From the NCBI GenBank assembly GCA_028684915.1, contig JAQUEZ010000049.1, positions 1 to 36,318 on the forward strand: a DNA stretch of 36,318 nt, given 5' to 3'. The notes under the pieces are model-generated. The model searched no databases. It had not been told where the DNA came from and saw only the letters and a program-made list of their open reading frames with translations. Every line of letters starts with the position of its first letter. Position 1 is the stretch's first letter. The stretch is from Desulfobulbus sp. (lineage in GTDB: Bacteria > Desulfobacterota > Desulfobulbia > Desulfobulbales > Desulfobulbaceae). Positions 16,619 to 25,431 of the stretch are shown here, piece after piece. The position numbers and the translations under genes were made by a program.

Positions 16619-16888
16619 ATGTCTGACCAGACCAATTGGACCACCATCTGCCCCCATTGCGGGTACGAGTCCGAGGACAGCGAGATGTGCCGGTCTTGCG
16701 GCCGATTGATGGATGAGTCGGTGCCGGTGCGGCCTTTTTCCGCAAGCGGGATGGCATCTAGTTTCGCAGCTTCTTGGAAAACCATTTCGAACACTGAGGA
16801 TCTGTTCTCTGATATCAAAGAAGAGCCGGAGTTTTGTTTCTCTTGGCGATCCTATCCAGGGAATATTTATCATGGGGATGATAGCTAA
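16619..16888 (+). CDS. Small zinc-ribbon protein on the opposite strand within the tra region
   Basis: An 89-residue protein from the ATG at 16619. The N-terminal part holds a zinc-ribbon pattern CPHCG...CRSCG (C-x2-C-x9-C-x2-C); the rest is acidic and aromatic with no known domain. It is transcribed against the tra genes: divergent from the transglycosylase gene and convergent with traG, whose stop lies 30 nt away. The intact Cys set and its fit in the gap support a real gene. The ribosome site (AGAGAAC) is weak. The function is unknown; a small regulator or a protein-binding adaptor is possible. Confidence 0.6.
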   Translation: MSDQTNWTTICPHCGYESEDSEMCRSCGRLMDESVPVRPFSASGMASSFAASWKTISNTEDLFSDIKEEPEFCFSWRSYPGNIYHGDDS

Positions 16889-16918
16889 GTCGTTTTGTCC
16901 TCTTTTGTCGAAGATGGT

Positions 16919-19900
16919 TCATTTCCTTTTATGTATCTCCACTACAGCTCCGGGTTTTCCTTCTCCCGGAGCTAACTTATTCTCTGATGGCACCTGAAAG
17001 TACCCTTCTGAAGTCGGTCGATTTCCCTGGCTGTCAACCACTCCTTTGAAGACCTTGCCGATCCCCTCGGTGGCCATCCCTTTGGCATCGGTACGGATTC
17101 GACCTTGTCCTGATTCCTCATGTCGATTGACACTCCGTAGATTATCAGCATCGGTTATGTTTAGTGTCCCATCCGGTTTTTGTAGCGGGAGAGGACTTGC
17201 CGGAGGTTGGATGGTTCCCTCGGCAATGCCAGCGGTGTTGGAACGAACAGATCCAGCCGTTTGATCGACAAAGCCTTTCATCAACCCTTGGTCATGGATC
17301 CGATTCCGGGTGTTGTGGATGGTTCCTTGCACCTCTGATTGGGTACTGCCCCAGCCGTATCCGTGCCCGCTGACAAAGCCACTGACAATGTCACGCATAT
17401 TGTTGACGCCGGCGGCACCATGTTGAGTGACATAGCTGTTGAAGTCATTGATGGTTTTACGGATCGTCTCCGGGGTTTCCTCGCCATACCGCTCTCGGGC
17501 ATAATTCTTCACCAAGGCCGTGGTCAAGTCTGCACCATAGGATTCCTGTGATCTGCTGATTGATCGAGCTTCGTCAATGATGGAATAGGCCTCTGTGGCG
17601 CCGATGCGTTTGGCCACGTTGGCTAGGTAATCCAATCCACGACCATTGTTGAATGTTTGCGCGACTGCTTCAGAGCGCACTTTGGCTTCGTCTCGGGAAA
17701 AGGCTTTGGCCGTGTCCTCAGAAATATTAAAAGTTACTCTTTCTCCATCGCTTCCAACTATCGAAAGGTGTCCATTGGCGCCAATTCTTGCACCTTTGAT
17801 TTCGCCACCAGATCCCAGCATTCCTTGCAACTGGTTTCTCTGAGTTTCATCCAGCGAGTGGATAAAGCTGGATTGATCGTTGAATGCCCGTTTCCAACTG
17901 TTGCTGAGAGAGTTGTTGAGCGTGTCGGAGTAACTCCTGTTTTCCCCACCGGAAAGACTATCCCTCTGCACCTGCTGCCAGAGCATGCCCCAGTTGCTGT
18001 CACTGCCCATGGTCTTGGCGGCGCCGGCCACCTTCTGCTGCACCGCCATGGCCCCCACCTTGATCGGATCAAGGCCATGAACTGAGGCCTGGGTGGTGGT
18101 TCTGGCTCCATCGCTATCCACCACATAGGAGGCCTTGCCGGCAGCAAGGATGTCTTCTTGGGTGCCTGAGCCACCCGGACCAAGAGTGACGACACTAGAA
18201 GAACCATCGGGATTCACCGACTCTGACCGCATCCGGGTCGCAGTTCCGTCCGGCCCGGTGGAAATGGAGACCGGTCCGGAGGCAGTGCCTACACTCTGGT
18301 TGGCCGAGGCCATCATGGCGGCAAAGTTACCCTGCGAGGTCATCGGCGAAATCTGTCCCGACTGTTGCAAGCTCCTGCGGGCATTCATAGCTGCGGCATG
18401 CCCGCCCACGGATTTGTGCAGACTCCAGGACTCGGCGGCAGCCAGGTTGGCAAAGCGATGTTCGGCCATCCCGTCTAACAGGCCGGCTGCCTTGGTTTGC
18501 TGACGCATAGCGGATGAAAGCCCATCCGGGGTCAACAAGGCCCCGGCATGACTGCCAGCTCCCTGGACAAGACTGCTCAGGTTGCCGGCCAGCATGGCCA
18601 GAGCATGGCCGCCGAAGCGGATCAGCATCATCGAGAAGAGGCTGGCCAGCATGATGCCGGCTGAGCGGATGACCCCAAACATAGCCAACATCTTGGTTGA
18701 CACCGAAGGCAGGGCCGCCATGGCATAGACGCCAAGATTTGACTGCCGGACCTCCTCGAAGTTGCGGGCGGCATAGTCCATGGCTGCCCCGTGGATCACT
18801 GCATCGGTCACCCCCCAGGTGGAGAGGAAGACAAAAAAGCCCAGCATCACCGAGGCTGCCTTGCCGACAATCGGAGTGGGGAGAAAAAGCACCAGAAATG
18901 GGATCACGCCAATGGCTATGGCGGTCATCACTGCCCGGATAACCGGTATCCACTCGTTCATGGTCAGGCCGATGCCCAGCCCAGAGGTGGTGATTTTCCG
19001 GTCGCTCTCCATCAGCATGGAGGTCTCTACATCATCCTGAAAGTAGAAGTTGTAGAGGATCTCGGCGATCTGCCGTTGCTGGATGATCCGCTCCGGCGTA
19101 ACCGCCGTGCCGGTGGTGAAGTTGAGGGTGTTGCTGATCTGGTTGCGGCAGGTGGCCAACTCGGTGGCACTGCCTGGATCGTAATAAGACTTGCTGCACA
19201 CCTTGCGGATCGACTCGCTGTAGTTGGCGGCGGTGGCATAGATCGGCTGCAAGTTGGTCCAGGCCTGGGTGCAGCTCATGGCGGCGCCGGCAGGATTGGT
19301 GGCATCGTAGTAGACAGTATAGACCGAAGGATTCACCGCCTGGGCGAGATTAACCAGGAAATCGGTGCTGGTATTGCGCAGATCATCCAGGGACAGCGTA
19401 GTGCCCGGCCGCATCAGCTCGAAGGTGACGCAGTCTTTGACGTAGCGAATCATGGAGGTGCGGGCATAGTTGTCCTTGGGCGAGGAGCCCTTGACCGACT
19501 CCAGGGTCTTGAAGCCAATGCCGCCGGCGGTCTGGGTATAGGCGGCATCGGGAGCCGCCGAGGTGTCGATGATATCCACCAGGCCGCGTTCGATCAGGTT
19601 GAGGGCGCCGGCGGTGAAGACAATAGCGTCGGGGATGTCGCCCACCGTCTGAAAACGGTTGAGCACCGGGTCATAGACGGTAATGTTGCCCTTGGGTACA
19701 AAGACGGCCAGATAGACGATGGCGCCGAAGACCACCGGCACGGTCCAGGTCAGCGGGATGATCCGTGCCCCGGTAGTGGCCCTGGCGATCCAGGCCGCTG
19801 CCCCAGCCATGACGCCGATGACCGTCATCACAAAGATGAGCCCCTGATAACTGGCATCGCTGAAGATCAGGGCGATACGGATGAATGCCTGAACGATGGG

Positions 19901-20005
19901 GTTGAAGCCACCGTAGGTGTAATACTCCATATCCAGGGCCAGGGCTTGGCCTGCTGAGAGGGGAACCCCGGCCAGCACCAGTAAATAAAGCCCCTTTTTC
20001 TGCAT
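16919..20005 (-). CDS. traG: TraG, type-F mating-pair stabilisation and pilus assembly protein
   Basis: About 1028 residues. It has a signal-like N-terminus (LYLLVLAGVPLSAGQALA), several membrane segments in the first 500 residues (for example FVMTVIGVMAGAAAWIA and IAIGVIPFLVLFLP), and a long hydrophilic Ser/Gly-rich C-terminal half. This is the TraG_N layout. In F, TraG is an inner-membrane protein needed for pilus assembly, and its periplasmic C-terminal part contributes to mating-pair stabilisation and entry exclusion. The ATG at 20005 follows AAGGA closely; an alternative ATG at 20023 overlaps the traH stop (TGATG) and would add six residues. It is last in the traF-traH-traG series, in the usual order. 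Confidence 0.92.
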   Translation of the reverse strand: MQKKGLYLLVLAGVPLSAGQALALDMEYYTYGGFNPIVQAFIRIALIFSDASYQGLIFVMTVIGVMAGAAAWIARATTGARIIPLTWTVPVVFGAIVYLAVFVPKGNITVYDPVLNRFQTVGDIPDAIVFTAGALNLIERGLVDIIDTSAAPDAAYTQTAGGIGFKTLESVKGSSPKDNYARTSMIRYVKDCVTFELMRPGTTLSLDDLRNTSTDFLVNLAQAVNPSVYTVYYDATNPAGAAMSCTQAWTNLQPIYATAANYSESIRKVCSKSYYDPGSATELATCRNQISNTLNFTTGTAVTPERIIQQRQIAEILYNFYFQDDVETSMLMESDRKITTSGLGIGLTMNEWIPVIRAVMTAIAIGVIPFLVLFLPTPIVGKAASVMLGFFVFLSTWGVTDAVIHGAAMDYAARNFEEVRQSNLGVYAMAALPSVSTKMLAMFGVIRSAGIMLASLFSMMLIRFGGHALAMLAGNLSSLVQGAGSHAGALLTPDGLSSAMRQQTKAAGLLDGMAEHRFANLAAAESWSLHKSVGGHAAAMNARRSLQQSGQISPMTSQGNFAAMMASANQSVGTASGPVSISTGPDGTATRMRSESVNPDGSSSVVTLGPGGSGTQEDILAAGKASYVVDSDGARTTTQASVHGLDPIKVGAMAVQQKVAGAAKTMGSDSNWGMLWQQVQRDSLSGGENRSYSDTLNNSLSNSWKRAFNDQSSFIHSLDETQRNQLQGMLGSGGEIKGARIGANGHLSIVGSDGERVTFNISEDTAKAFSRDEAKVRSEAVAQTFNNGRGLDYLANVAKRIGATEAYSIIDEARSISRSQESYGADLTTALVKNYARERYGEETPETIRKTINDFNSYVTQHGAAGVNNMRDIVSGFVSGHGYGWGSTQSEVQGTIHNTRNRIHDQGLMKGFVDQTAGSVRSNTAGIAEGTIQPPASPLPLQKPDGTLNITDADNLRSVNRHEESGQGRIRTDAKGMATEGIGKVFKGVVDSQGNRPTSEGYFQVPSENKLAPGEGKPGAVVEIHKRK

Positions 20006-20022
20006 TGTCCTTACCTCAACCA

Positions 20023-21456
20023 TCACAACTGCATCCTCGCGGCCAGGTCCTTGCCGTAGCGCCGGGTGATCTCGGCGGCCATCTGCACCTCCATCCGCTG
20101 CATGTGGTTGAGATAGGCGACCGTGGTGTTCATCTCATTCGCCGCCGCGACATAAGAGGTCTTGGCCCCCTCTTTCAAGGTACGAATCCGGGCCAGCATG
20201 GCGGTGATACTTTGGTCGGCATGTTCGGCGAAGAGCACGGCGGCGCATTTCTCCGGTCCATGGCCGGTGGAGGGCCCGGCCTTCTTCTCCAACACCTCCT
20301 TGACCTTGGCGGCAATGGATTCACCTCGGAGATAGAGATCGGAGAGCATCTGCAGGCTGTAGGCCTTGGCGGTGATGTCCGCCAGGCCGGGAATGATCGT
20401 GGCCCTGGTGCTGGTGCCCACGGCAGTCTTGAGGATCGGCAAAGTGGCGAGCGGGTTGGATTCGAGAAAGGTCTGCTCGGCGGTGGTGAGCATGCCCTTG
20501 GTCTCTACCTTGTCGGCAATACTGTTCAGGGTGGTGCTGATATGAGTAACCAGGTCCCGGTTGGCGTCGCTAATCTGGCTACAGGCGCCGGTCGTACTCT
20601 TGATGTAGACCGCACCCTCGGTGAAGGCCTTGATGTCATCCGGATTATTCTGCGGACAGGGTGGAATGGCGGAGATGCGATAGGCATTGGCGGATCCTTC
20701 CAACTGCACATCCCCCACCAGTCCACGGATCAGATCAATATGACTGGAGGGGATGCTCATCCGTGAGCCGACATTGGCGAGCAGCGAACCACCGGCGAGA
20801 AAAATGTTGGTCATGTCGGCATTACAGCCGCTGGTCACATCCGCCACATCGGCCGACAGGGGCTGATTGTTGTTGGCCCGGTCCTGCTTGGTGAGAATAT
20901 CCCACATCTCGGCGGTACCGCTGACCAGCTTATTCTCCTTGATGGCGGTGCCGAGCTTCTCCCGCATCACTTCTGAAGAGTGAAAGCCGTTTTCATTGGC
21001 CACGATCCCCACCAACTCCTTGGAAGCAGAACACTCATCGAGTTGCATGGAGTTGAGCTTGTCGGCCAGCGCCTCGAAGTTTTTGATGGTGTTCGAGCAC
21101 TGCTCGCAAAGCGTCTTCAGGGCCAGGTCAAAGGCTACCGCCGGGGCGCCCGCAAGGATGGCCTGGAGCTTGTTGACCAGGTAATCGGTGTTCATGAAGC
21201 TGAAGCCGCCCATGAATACATCGATGCCGCCGCAGCCGCTTTTGATCCGGGGCGCCTCGACGGTGACCGGATATTCGGCGGTGCTGTGCCAGCGACCGGA
21301 GAAACTGCCGCCGGAGTAGTAGCCGCGCTGCTGGCCGCTGAAGTAGTTGGGGGTGCTGCCGGCATGCTGCACCAGCCAGTCGTCGACCCAACCGGCCTGC
21401 GCCGTTTGGGCGGAGAGGGTCACAGCAACAACGACGGAAAGGAATGTTGTTCTCAT
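20023..21456 (-). CDS. traH: TraH, type-F pilus assembly protein
   Basis: 477 residues with a cleavable signal peptide (VVVAVTLSAQTAQA at the N-terminus). The TraH family marks are a Gly-Tyr-rich start (YFSGQQRGYYSGGSFSGRW), KSGCGGIDVFMGGFSFM and a conserved LCEQCSNTIKNFE pair of cysteines. In F, TraH is a periplasmic protein that works with TraF and TrbI in pilus extension and retraction. The length is close to that of F TraH. The start overlaps the traF stop as ATGA at 21453-21456, so translation is coupled. Confidence 0.93.
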   Translation of the reverse strand: MRTTFLSVVVAVTLSAQTAQAGWVDDWLVQHAGSTPNYFSGQQRGYYSGGSFSGRWHSTAEYPVTVEAPRIKSGCGGIDVFMGGFSFMNTDYLVNKLQAILAGAPAVAFDLALKTLCEQCSNTIKNFEALADKLNSMQLDECSASKELVGIVANENGFHSSEVMREKLGTAIKENKLVSGTAEMWDILTKQDRANNNQPLSADVADVTSGCNADMTNIFLAGGSLLANVGSRMSIPSSHIDLIRGLVGDVQLEGSANAYRISAIPPCPQNNPDDIKAFTEGAVYIKSTTGACSQISDANRDLVTHISTTLNSIADKVETKGMLTTAEQTFLESNPLATLPILKTAVGTSTRATIIPGLADITAKAYSLQMLSDLYLRGESIAAKVKEVLEKKAGPSTGHGPEKCAAVLFAEHADQSITAMLARIRTLKEGAKTSYVAAANEMNTTVAYLNHMQRMEVQMAAEITRRYGKDLAARMQL

Positions 21457-22409
21457 GGTGATGGCCTCGTGGATGACTTGTTGACTGGACCGTTAGCCTG
21501 CCAGGGTGTTTGAATCTTCAGGATCGAGGTCGGGTCCAGAGCGCTGCCCTTCTGAAAATCGTAGGTGGTGAAGGATTCCATGGAGGTGTCACCCCGCATG
21601 GAGCGAATCGCCTGGTAGAGGTTGCGCTCGATTTCCGGCAGGGTGGCCACGCCGGTGGCAATGCGCATCGAGGACTCCCGGTCCTGCCTGATCAGTAGTA
21701 AGGTGGGTGTGGTGGTGATGTTGAAGCGCAGGGCGATATTGGGTTCACGTTCCATGTCCACCGGCTTGACCTGCCAGCCGTACTTGTCGACGAAGTAGGC
21801 CAGGATCTGGGCCTGCTTCTCGCAAAAGCCGCAACCGGCTGCGGCAAAGAACAACAGGGCATGATCTTTCCCTGCCTCGCGGATGGTTACCGCAATCTCC
21901 TCCTGCTGCATCTGCACTCGGGCTACCGCTCCAGGGCTGGAGGTTGGATAGACCTGGTTGATGTTGAACAGGTCCGCCCGCTTCTGGGTGACATACTGGG
22001 TGGCATTGGCGTAGGCCAGGGCCTTGCGCCGGGCAATATCCTGGATGGAGAGATACTCAAGAATGTTCTGCTCGGTGGGATACTGGACTGCCTTCTTCTG
22101 CAGACCATTCAGTAACTGCTGAAAATCATCCGGATGCATGTTCCACAGGGCTTCCGTGGAATAGTGGGCCAAGGACACCTCACGCGGCATGCTGGCGGAG
22201 GTTGTGGGTTCAGTTGCTGGCATTTCCCGGTCCCCCTCGGCCGCAGGAGCCGGATCCTCATACCAGAACCAGCCGTGCTTGCTCTCCAGGTAAAAGCTGG
22301 TGGTCGCCGAGGGCATGGTGGTCCCACACCAGACTGGAGATGCCAGCAGTGCCAGGTATAACCCAAGGCTACCAAAGCGGTAGAGCCTGATGACGAATCT
22401 CATGTGCAT
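21453..22409 (-). CDS. traF: TraF, thioredoxin-like type-F pilus assembly protein
   Basis: About 318 residues. The C-terminal half is a thioredoxin fold with a GCGFC active-site pair, and NITTTPTLLLI carries the cis-Pro. TraF proteins of the F type are periplasmic; some lack the CxxC, but this one has it and may be redox active, assisting the cysteine-rich TraU and TraH. The ATG at 22409 is preferred because GGA lies 7 nt upstream and a signal-like segment follows; the ATG at 22436 would overlap the preceding S26 gene further. Confidence 0.9.
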   Translation of the reverse strand: MHMRFVIRLYRFGSLGLYLALLASPVWCGTTMPSATTSFYLESKHGWFWYEDPAPAAEGDREMPATEPTTSASMPREVSLAHYSTEALWNMHPDDFQQLLNGLQKKAVQYPTEQNILEYLSIQDIARRKALAYANATQYVTQKRADLFNINQVYPTSSPGAVARVQMQQEEIAVTIREAGKDHALLFFAAAGCGFCEKQAQILAYFVDKYGWQVKPVDMEREPNIALRFNITTTPTLLLIRQDRESSMRIATGVATLPEIERNLYQAIRSMRGDTSMESFTTYDFQKGSALDPTSILKIQTPWQANGPVNKSSTRPSP

Positions 22410-22896
22410 CGATAAATCCAAAATATTTGCTGTCATAACTGCGGGGATGGGTGCCGACCATGAACAGCTTGTCCGCCGGAACCAACCCGTTGAACGAGAA
22501 GCGGGGCAAAGACCGGCCCTTGCTGTCGGCTACCAGGGCCTGCCCCAGCGGCCGGCCATTGCAGGTAAACCAGTGGGCATAATCCGTGGTGAGTTGCTCA
22601 CCCGGAAGGCAGCCCACCTTCTTGATCATCTGGTCATGATCGGCACGAAGTCCCGGCTGCACCTGCGAGAGATCTTGGTGGCGAAAGACCAGGTAATCGC
22701 CCAGCTCCACCTTGGCTGGAGTTGGGAGCAGGAAAAAGACCCGGTGGTCAAGCGAACCACTGGTGGCTACGGTAATGCGGCCGGGCAACCAGGCGCCGAC
22801 CAGGATGAAGGCAAGAAAGACGAGGGCTACAGCCTGTTCCCGCCGGTTCAACCGCCACCATGGTCTACTTGAGCTTGATTTCAGTATCCGGGTCAT
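22369..22896 (-). CDS. S26-family signal peptidase of the conjugation system (TrhF/RP4 TraF-like)
   Basis: 175 residues with one N-terminal membrane anchor (AVALVFLAFILVGAWLPG). It has the two catalytic regions of serine-lysine signal peptidases: Ser in TSGSLDHRVFF (46-48) and Lys in MIKKVGCLPGE (92-93). In related conjugative systems such peptidases process pilin or other periplasmic proteins; in SXT-type ICEs the gene is called trhF. It overlaps trbI by 32 nt and traF by about 40 nt, so it is clearly part of the operon. The pilin gene 8.6 kb upstream is the obvious candidate substrate, by inference. Confidence 0.88.
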   Translation of the reverse strand: MTRILKSSSSRPWWRLNRREQAVALVFLAFILVGAWLPGRITVATSGSLDHRVFFLLPTPAKVELGDYLVFRHQDLSQVQPGLRADHDQMIKKVGCLPGEQLTTDYAHWFTCNGRPLGQALVADSKGRSLPRFSFNGLVPADKLFMVGTHPRSYDSKYFGFIDAHEIRHQALPLW

Positions 22897-23197
22897 GATG
22901 CAGCACTACATCCTTGAGGATGATCAGTTGGCGAGAAGGTTGTTCCCTGAACACCTGCTCCAGAGAGTCGAGATTTCGTTTCCATTGGTCCTCGGTTATG
23001 GCCCCGGCCGCGAGCAAGGTCTTTTGCTCCTGTAGGTAACCTTTCAGATCAGCTACCCCCACTTTGGGTGCCAAGAATCGGTCGTAGGCAAAGAGCACTC
23101 CCAGAACGATGACCAGGACAATACCGACCACCTCCAGGTAGCCGGGGGAGACCGTTGCCCTGCTTTCTTTGACACGCATTTCTATCGGTTCGTTCAT
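22865..23197 (-). CDS. trbI: TrbI, type-F inner-membrane protein
   Basis: 110 residues. One membrane helix (VVGIVLVIVLGVLFAY) is followed by a helical, probably coiled periplasmic part with the family-like FLAPKVGVADLKGYL segment and a closing valine-rich strand (ILKDVVLHH). In F, TrbI affects pilus retraction and interacts with the TraH/F/W group. The start overlaps the trbC stop as ATGA, with GAGGT 5 nt upstream. Confidence 0.8.
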   Translation of the reverse strand: MNEPIEMRVKESRATVSPGYLEVVGIVLVIVLGVLFAYDRFLAPKVGVADLKGYLQEQKTLLAAGAITEDQWKRNLDSLEQVFREQPSRQLIILKDVVLHHDPDTEIKLK

Positions 23198-23934
23198 TGG
23201 TTACCTCGCAATCGGGCACTGATGCCTGCAAGCGCGGGACTGTTCGCCGCCTTGCCGATCTTTTCCAACAAGAAAGCCAGTTCCACCTCCCCCTGGATCG
23301 ACCAGGAATCCTGGCCGTTGTCATAGACAAGGGCCGGCGCCTCGCTGATGTGGTACCTTGCAAACAACTCCGGATTGACCTTGAGCGGCACTGCCAGCCG
23401 CTGGCATGGAGCTTCGGGGATATCCCGGCATACCGGATCAGCCTGCATTACCCGGCTGAAATAGTCGGCATTGACTCGCTTGCCTTCCAATCCCTGCGGA
23501 AGACCAAACAGGACCGGCACAATCCGTTGCTCGCCGGCTCGATTCACATCAATCAGGTACCGATTCACCATCGCCTCCGGTACGGAGCTGGAGAGAAAGA
23601 GGTAGACCGACTCCTGGGGGGTGAGCGTACTGTTGTCCTGCGTTTTCATCGCTTGTTCTTGTTGCGGACCACTTTGCTGAATCCTTTCCATCTGGCAACG
23701 GACTTGCTCCTGGAACGCAGGAGCCTTCAGTTTTTCCACTGATTGTCGAGCAGCTTCCTGGCCCTTGTCGTTATGAGCATTCTCGGGCAGGTGCATGGTT
23801 TCAGCGGTCGCCTGGGCCTGTTCGACGATTTTCTCAACCTGTTCTCCGACCGCCTTGACTACTTCTGCCCAAACGACCCGCTCACCCTGAAAGAGGGAGA
23901 TGATTAGCGCCACCGCCAGCAGCCTCCCACTCAT
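23194..23934 (-). CDS. trbC: TrbC, type-F pilin assembly protein
   Basis: About 246 residues with a signal peptide (LLAVALIISLFQGERVVWA). The C-terminal half is the TrbC_Ftype domain, a thioredoxin-like fold (YLFLSSSVPEAMVNRYL, ISEAPALVYDNG). In F, TrbC is periplasmic and works with TraW, to which it is fused in some systems. The ATG at 23934 overlaps the traU stop (ATGA, 23931-23934) and starts directly on the signal peptide; in-frame starts upstream at 23943 and 23952 are less likely. Confidence 0.88.
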   Translation of the reverse strand: MSGRLLAVALIISLFQGERVVWAEVVKAVGEQVEKIVEQAQATAETMHLPENAHNDKGQEAARQSVEKLKAPAFQEQVRCQMERIQQSGPQQEQAMKTQDNSTLTPQESVYLFLSSSVPEAMVNRYLIDVNRAGEQRIVPVLFGLPQGLEGKRVNADYFSRVMQADPVCRDIPEAPCQRLAVPLKVNPELFARYHISEAPALVYDNGQDSWSIQGEVELAFLLEKIGKAANSPALAGISARLRGNQ

Positions 23935-24842
23935 TCGCAGCATGTGCAGCACCGTTGCTTGCGGTAGACCACCCAGAGGAACTCGTCGTTGGAGCCCAGA
24001 GCACCCATAAAGGGGGTGTTGAGTCCGGAGTCATACAGGGCGGTTGCCCGGCCGATGGGATGTACGCCCCTGATCCCGGGCCTGGCCACGTTCATCTTGT
24101 AATGGCTCTTGATCCAGACCGAAGTGTACATGCAGCCGCATTGCGGAAAGGGATCGCAGATCATGCCGATGCGATTGAGCTTGTAGAGCATCCGGTAAGC
24201 AGCGGTGGCATTGGCCTGGACGATGTTGTCGTTGTCGACATGGCCGGTCATTGGATAGGCCGAGCCGCCACTGCCGACACACCAGGGCATGGCATCCAGC
24301 GGCCAACCGGCATTGGCGGCGGTGGCATCAGCCATGCAGCCCATGACCATGGCCTTATTGGCATAGAGGGAGACCTCGGGGGTGAGCAAGGCGGCCAGTT
24401 CATCGTTTTGCCACATGGGATCATACTCGCTCCACCAGGCGCCGTAATCGCTGCGGTCACAGATCCATGGCATCAGGGGCAGAAGGAAGGCGTGCGACTG
24501 GGCAAAGGTGGACTCGTTGGCCAGATTGACCGCATCCGAGCTGTTGTTCTTGCCGCCGATCTCGTCGGTCACACTCCCCCCAACCGAGGTTCCCAGGGTG
24601 GCGGAATAGAAGGCAACCGAGGAAGTGTCCAAAAGGAGAAAGGGTTCCCAATAACTGACAATGAGGCCAACCTCGACGCCCCAAGCTCTGGGGCAGAAAC
24701 AGACACCCTCGACGGTAAAATCAATCTCTGACCAGTGAATGTCGGTAATCGGATTGAAGGGAACCCCGCCTTTGCCATGGGCCGGGAACGGCGCCAGAAA
24801 AAGGAGGCAGACCACCAGCATCCTTTTAAGGCTTCGCTGCAA
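23931..24842 (-). CDS. traU: TraU, type-F pilus assembly/DNA transfer protein
   Basis: 303 residues, rich in cysteine (GVCFCPRAWGVEVG, MPWICDRSDYGAWW, CDPFPQCGCMYTS and a Cys-rich C-terminus), as typical for TraU. In F it is a periplasmic protein important for DNA transfer. The start is a TTG at 24842 with a near-perfect GGGAGGT 5 nt upstream. Starting there puts KR before the hydrophobic core of the signal peptide, whereas the ATG at 24821 would lose it and has no proper spacing. The TTG overlaps the last codons of traW. Confidence 0.92.
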   Translation of the reverse strand: MQRSLKRMLVVCLLFLAPFPAHGKGGVPFNPITDIHWSEIDFTVEGVCFCPRAWGVEVGLIVSYWEPFLLLDTSSVAFYSATLGTSVGGSVTDEIGGKNNSSDAVNLANESTFAQSHAFLLPLMPWICDRSDYGAWWSEYDPMWQNDELAALLTPEVSLYANKAMVMGCMADATAANAGWPLDAMPWCVGSGGSAYPMTGHVDNDNIVQANATAAYRMLYKLNRIGMICDPFPQCGCMYTSVWIKSHYKMNVARPGIRGVHPIGRATALYDSGLNTPFMGALGSNDEFLWVVYRKQRCCTCCE

Positions 24843-25431
24843 GACGCACCTCCCGAACCGTCAGCTTGTTGTCCTGCTCGACCACCACCGAAGGTACGGC
24901 CTTAAGCTGGAGTCGGGCGGCTATGTCATGGGTCAGGTAGTAGACCGGCCGCTTCAGTTCTTGTTTCACCTCGGCGGCATAGCCACCAGAGAGCAGGAGG
25001 ATGGCCCGCTGGTTCTGGAAATAGGGAGAGCCCTTGAACCACTCGACCTGCTCTGGATCGCTACCATCGATGACCACCAACCCGCCGCTCAACCCGGCAT
25101 ACTGCAAGGGATTGAAAGTGAAGCCCTGGGGATAGAGCAGGTTACCCTGGCTATCCTTGATTTCATGGTCGAGGGTATGGGTCAGGTCGACTGTGAATAC
25201 CCGGTCGCTCGCTGCTCGGGGCAGCGTATGCAGGTTGGCCGGCTGGTAACGATTATGGGTATCGAACAGGGCATCAAGGTCAATCGTGGTTGCTTTCTGC
25301 TGAAGCTCCTTGGTGATGTCCTGCTCGACAATGGGATAGGTCCGTCCCACGGGTTCCAGCCGGGTGTGCGCTGCCCAAACCTGGGTGGCACAGGTGATGA
25401 TCCATAGAGCAGAAAGAAGTTTAGAGTCCAT
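24826..25431 (-). CDS. traW: TraW, type-F pilus assembly protein
   Basis: 201 residues from the ATG at 25431, with a signal peptide (LLSALWIITCATQVWA). TraW family features are GRTYPIVEQDI near the start and VVIDGSDPEQVEWF in the middle. It is a periplasmic partner of TrbC in F. The frame stays open upstream inside traC, but GAGGGAAC 5 nt before the ATG and the signal peptide fix the start. It overlaps the traC stop by 11 nt. Confidence 0.9.
   Translation of the reverse strand: MDSKLLSALWIITCATQVWAAHTRLEPVGRTYPIVEQDITKELQQKATTIDLDALFDTHNRYQPANLHTLPRAASDRVFTVDLTHTLDHEIKDSQGNLLYPQGFTFNPLQYAGLSGGLVVIDGSDPEQVEWFKGSPYFQNQRAILLLSGGYAAEVKQELKRPVYYLTHDIAARLQLKAVPSVVVEQDNKLTVREVRLAAKP

Noticed and set aside
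18791..19957. Long + strand open frame (388 codons) within the traG region
   Set aside because: It is the antisense of traG. The traG product has clear family features, and this frame has none and no ribosome site.
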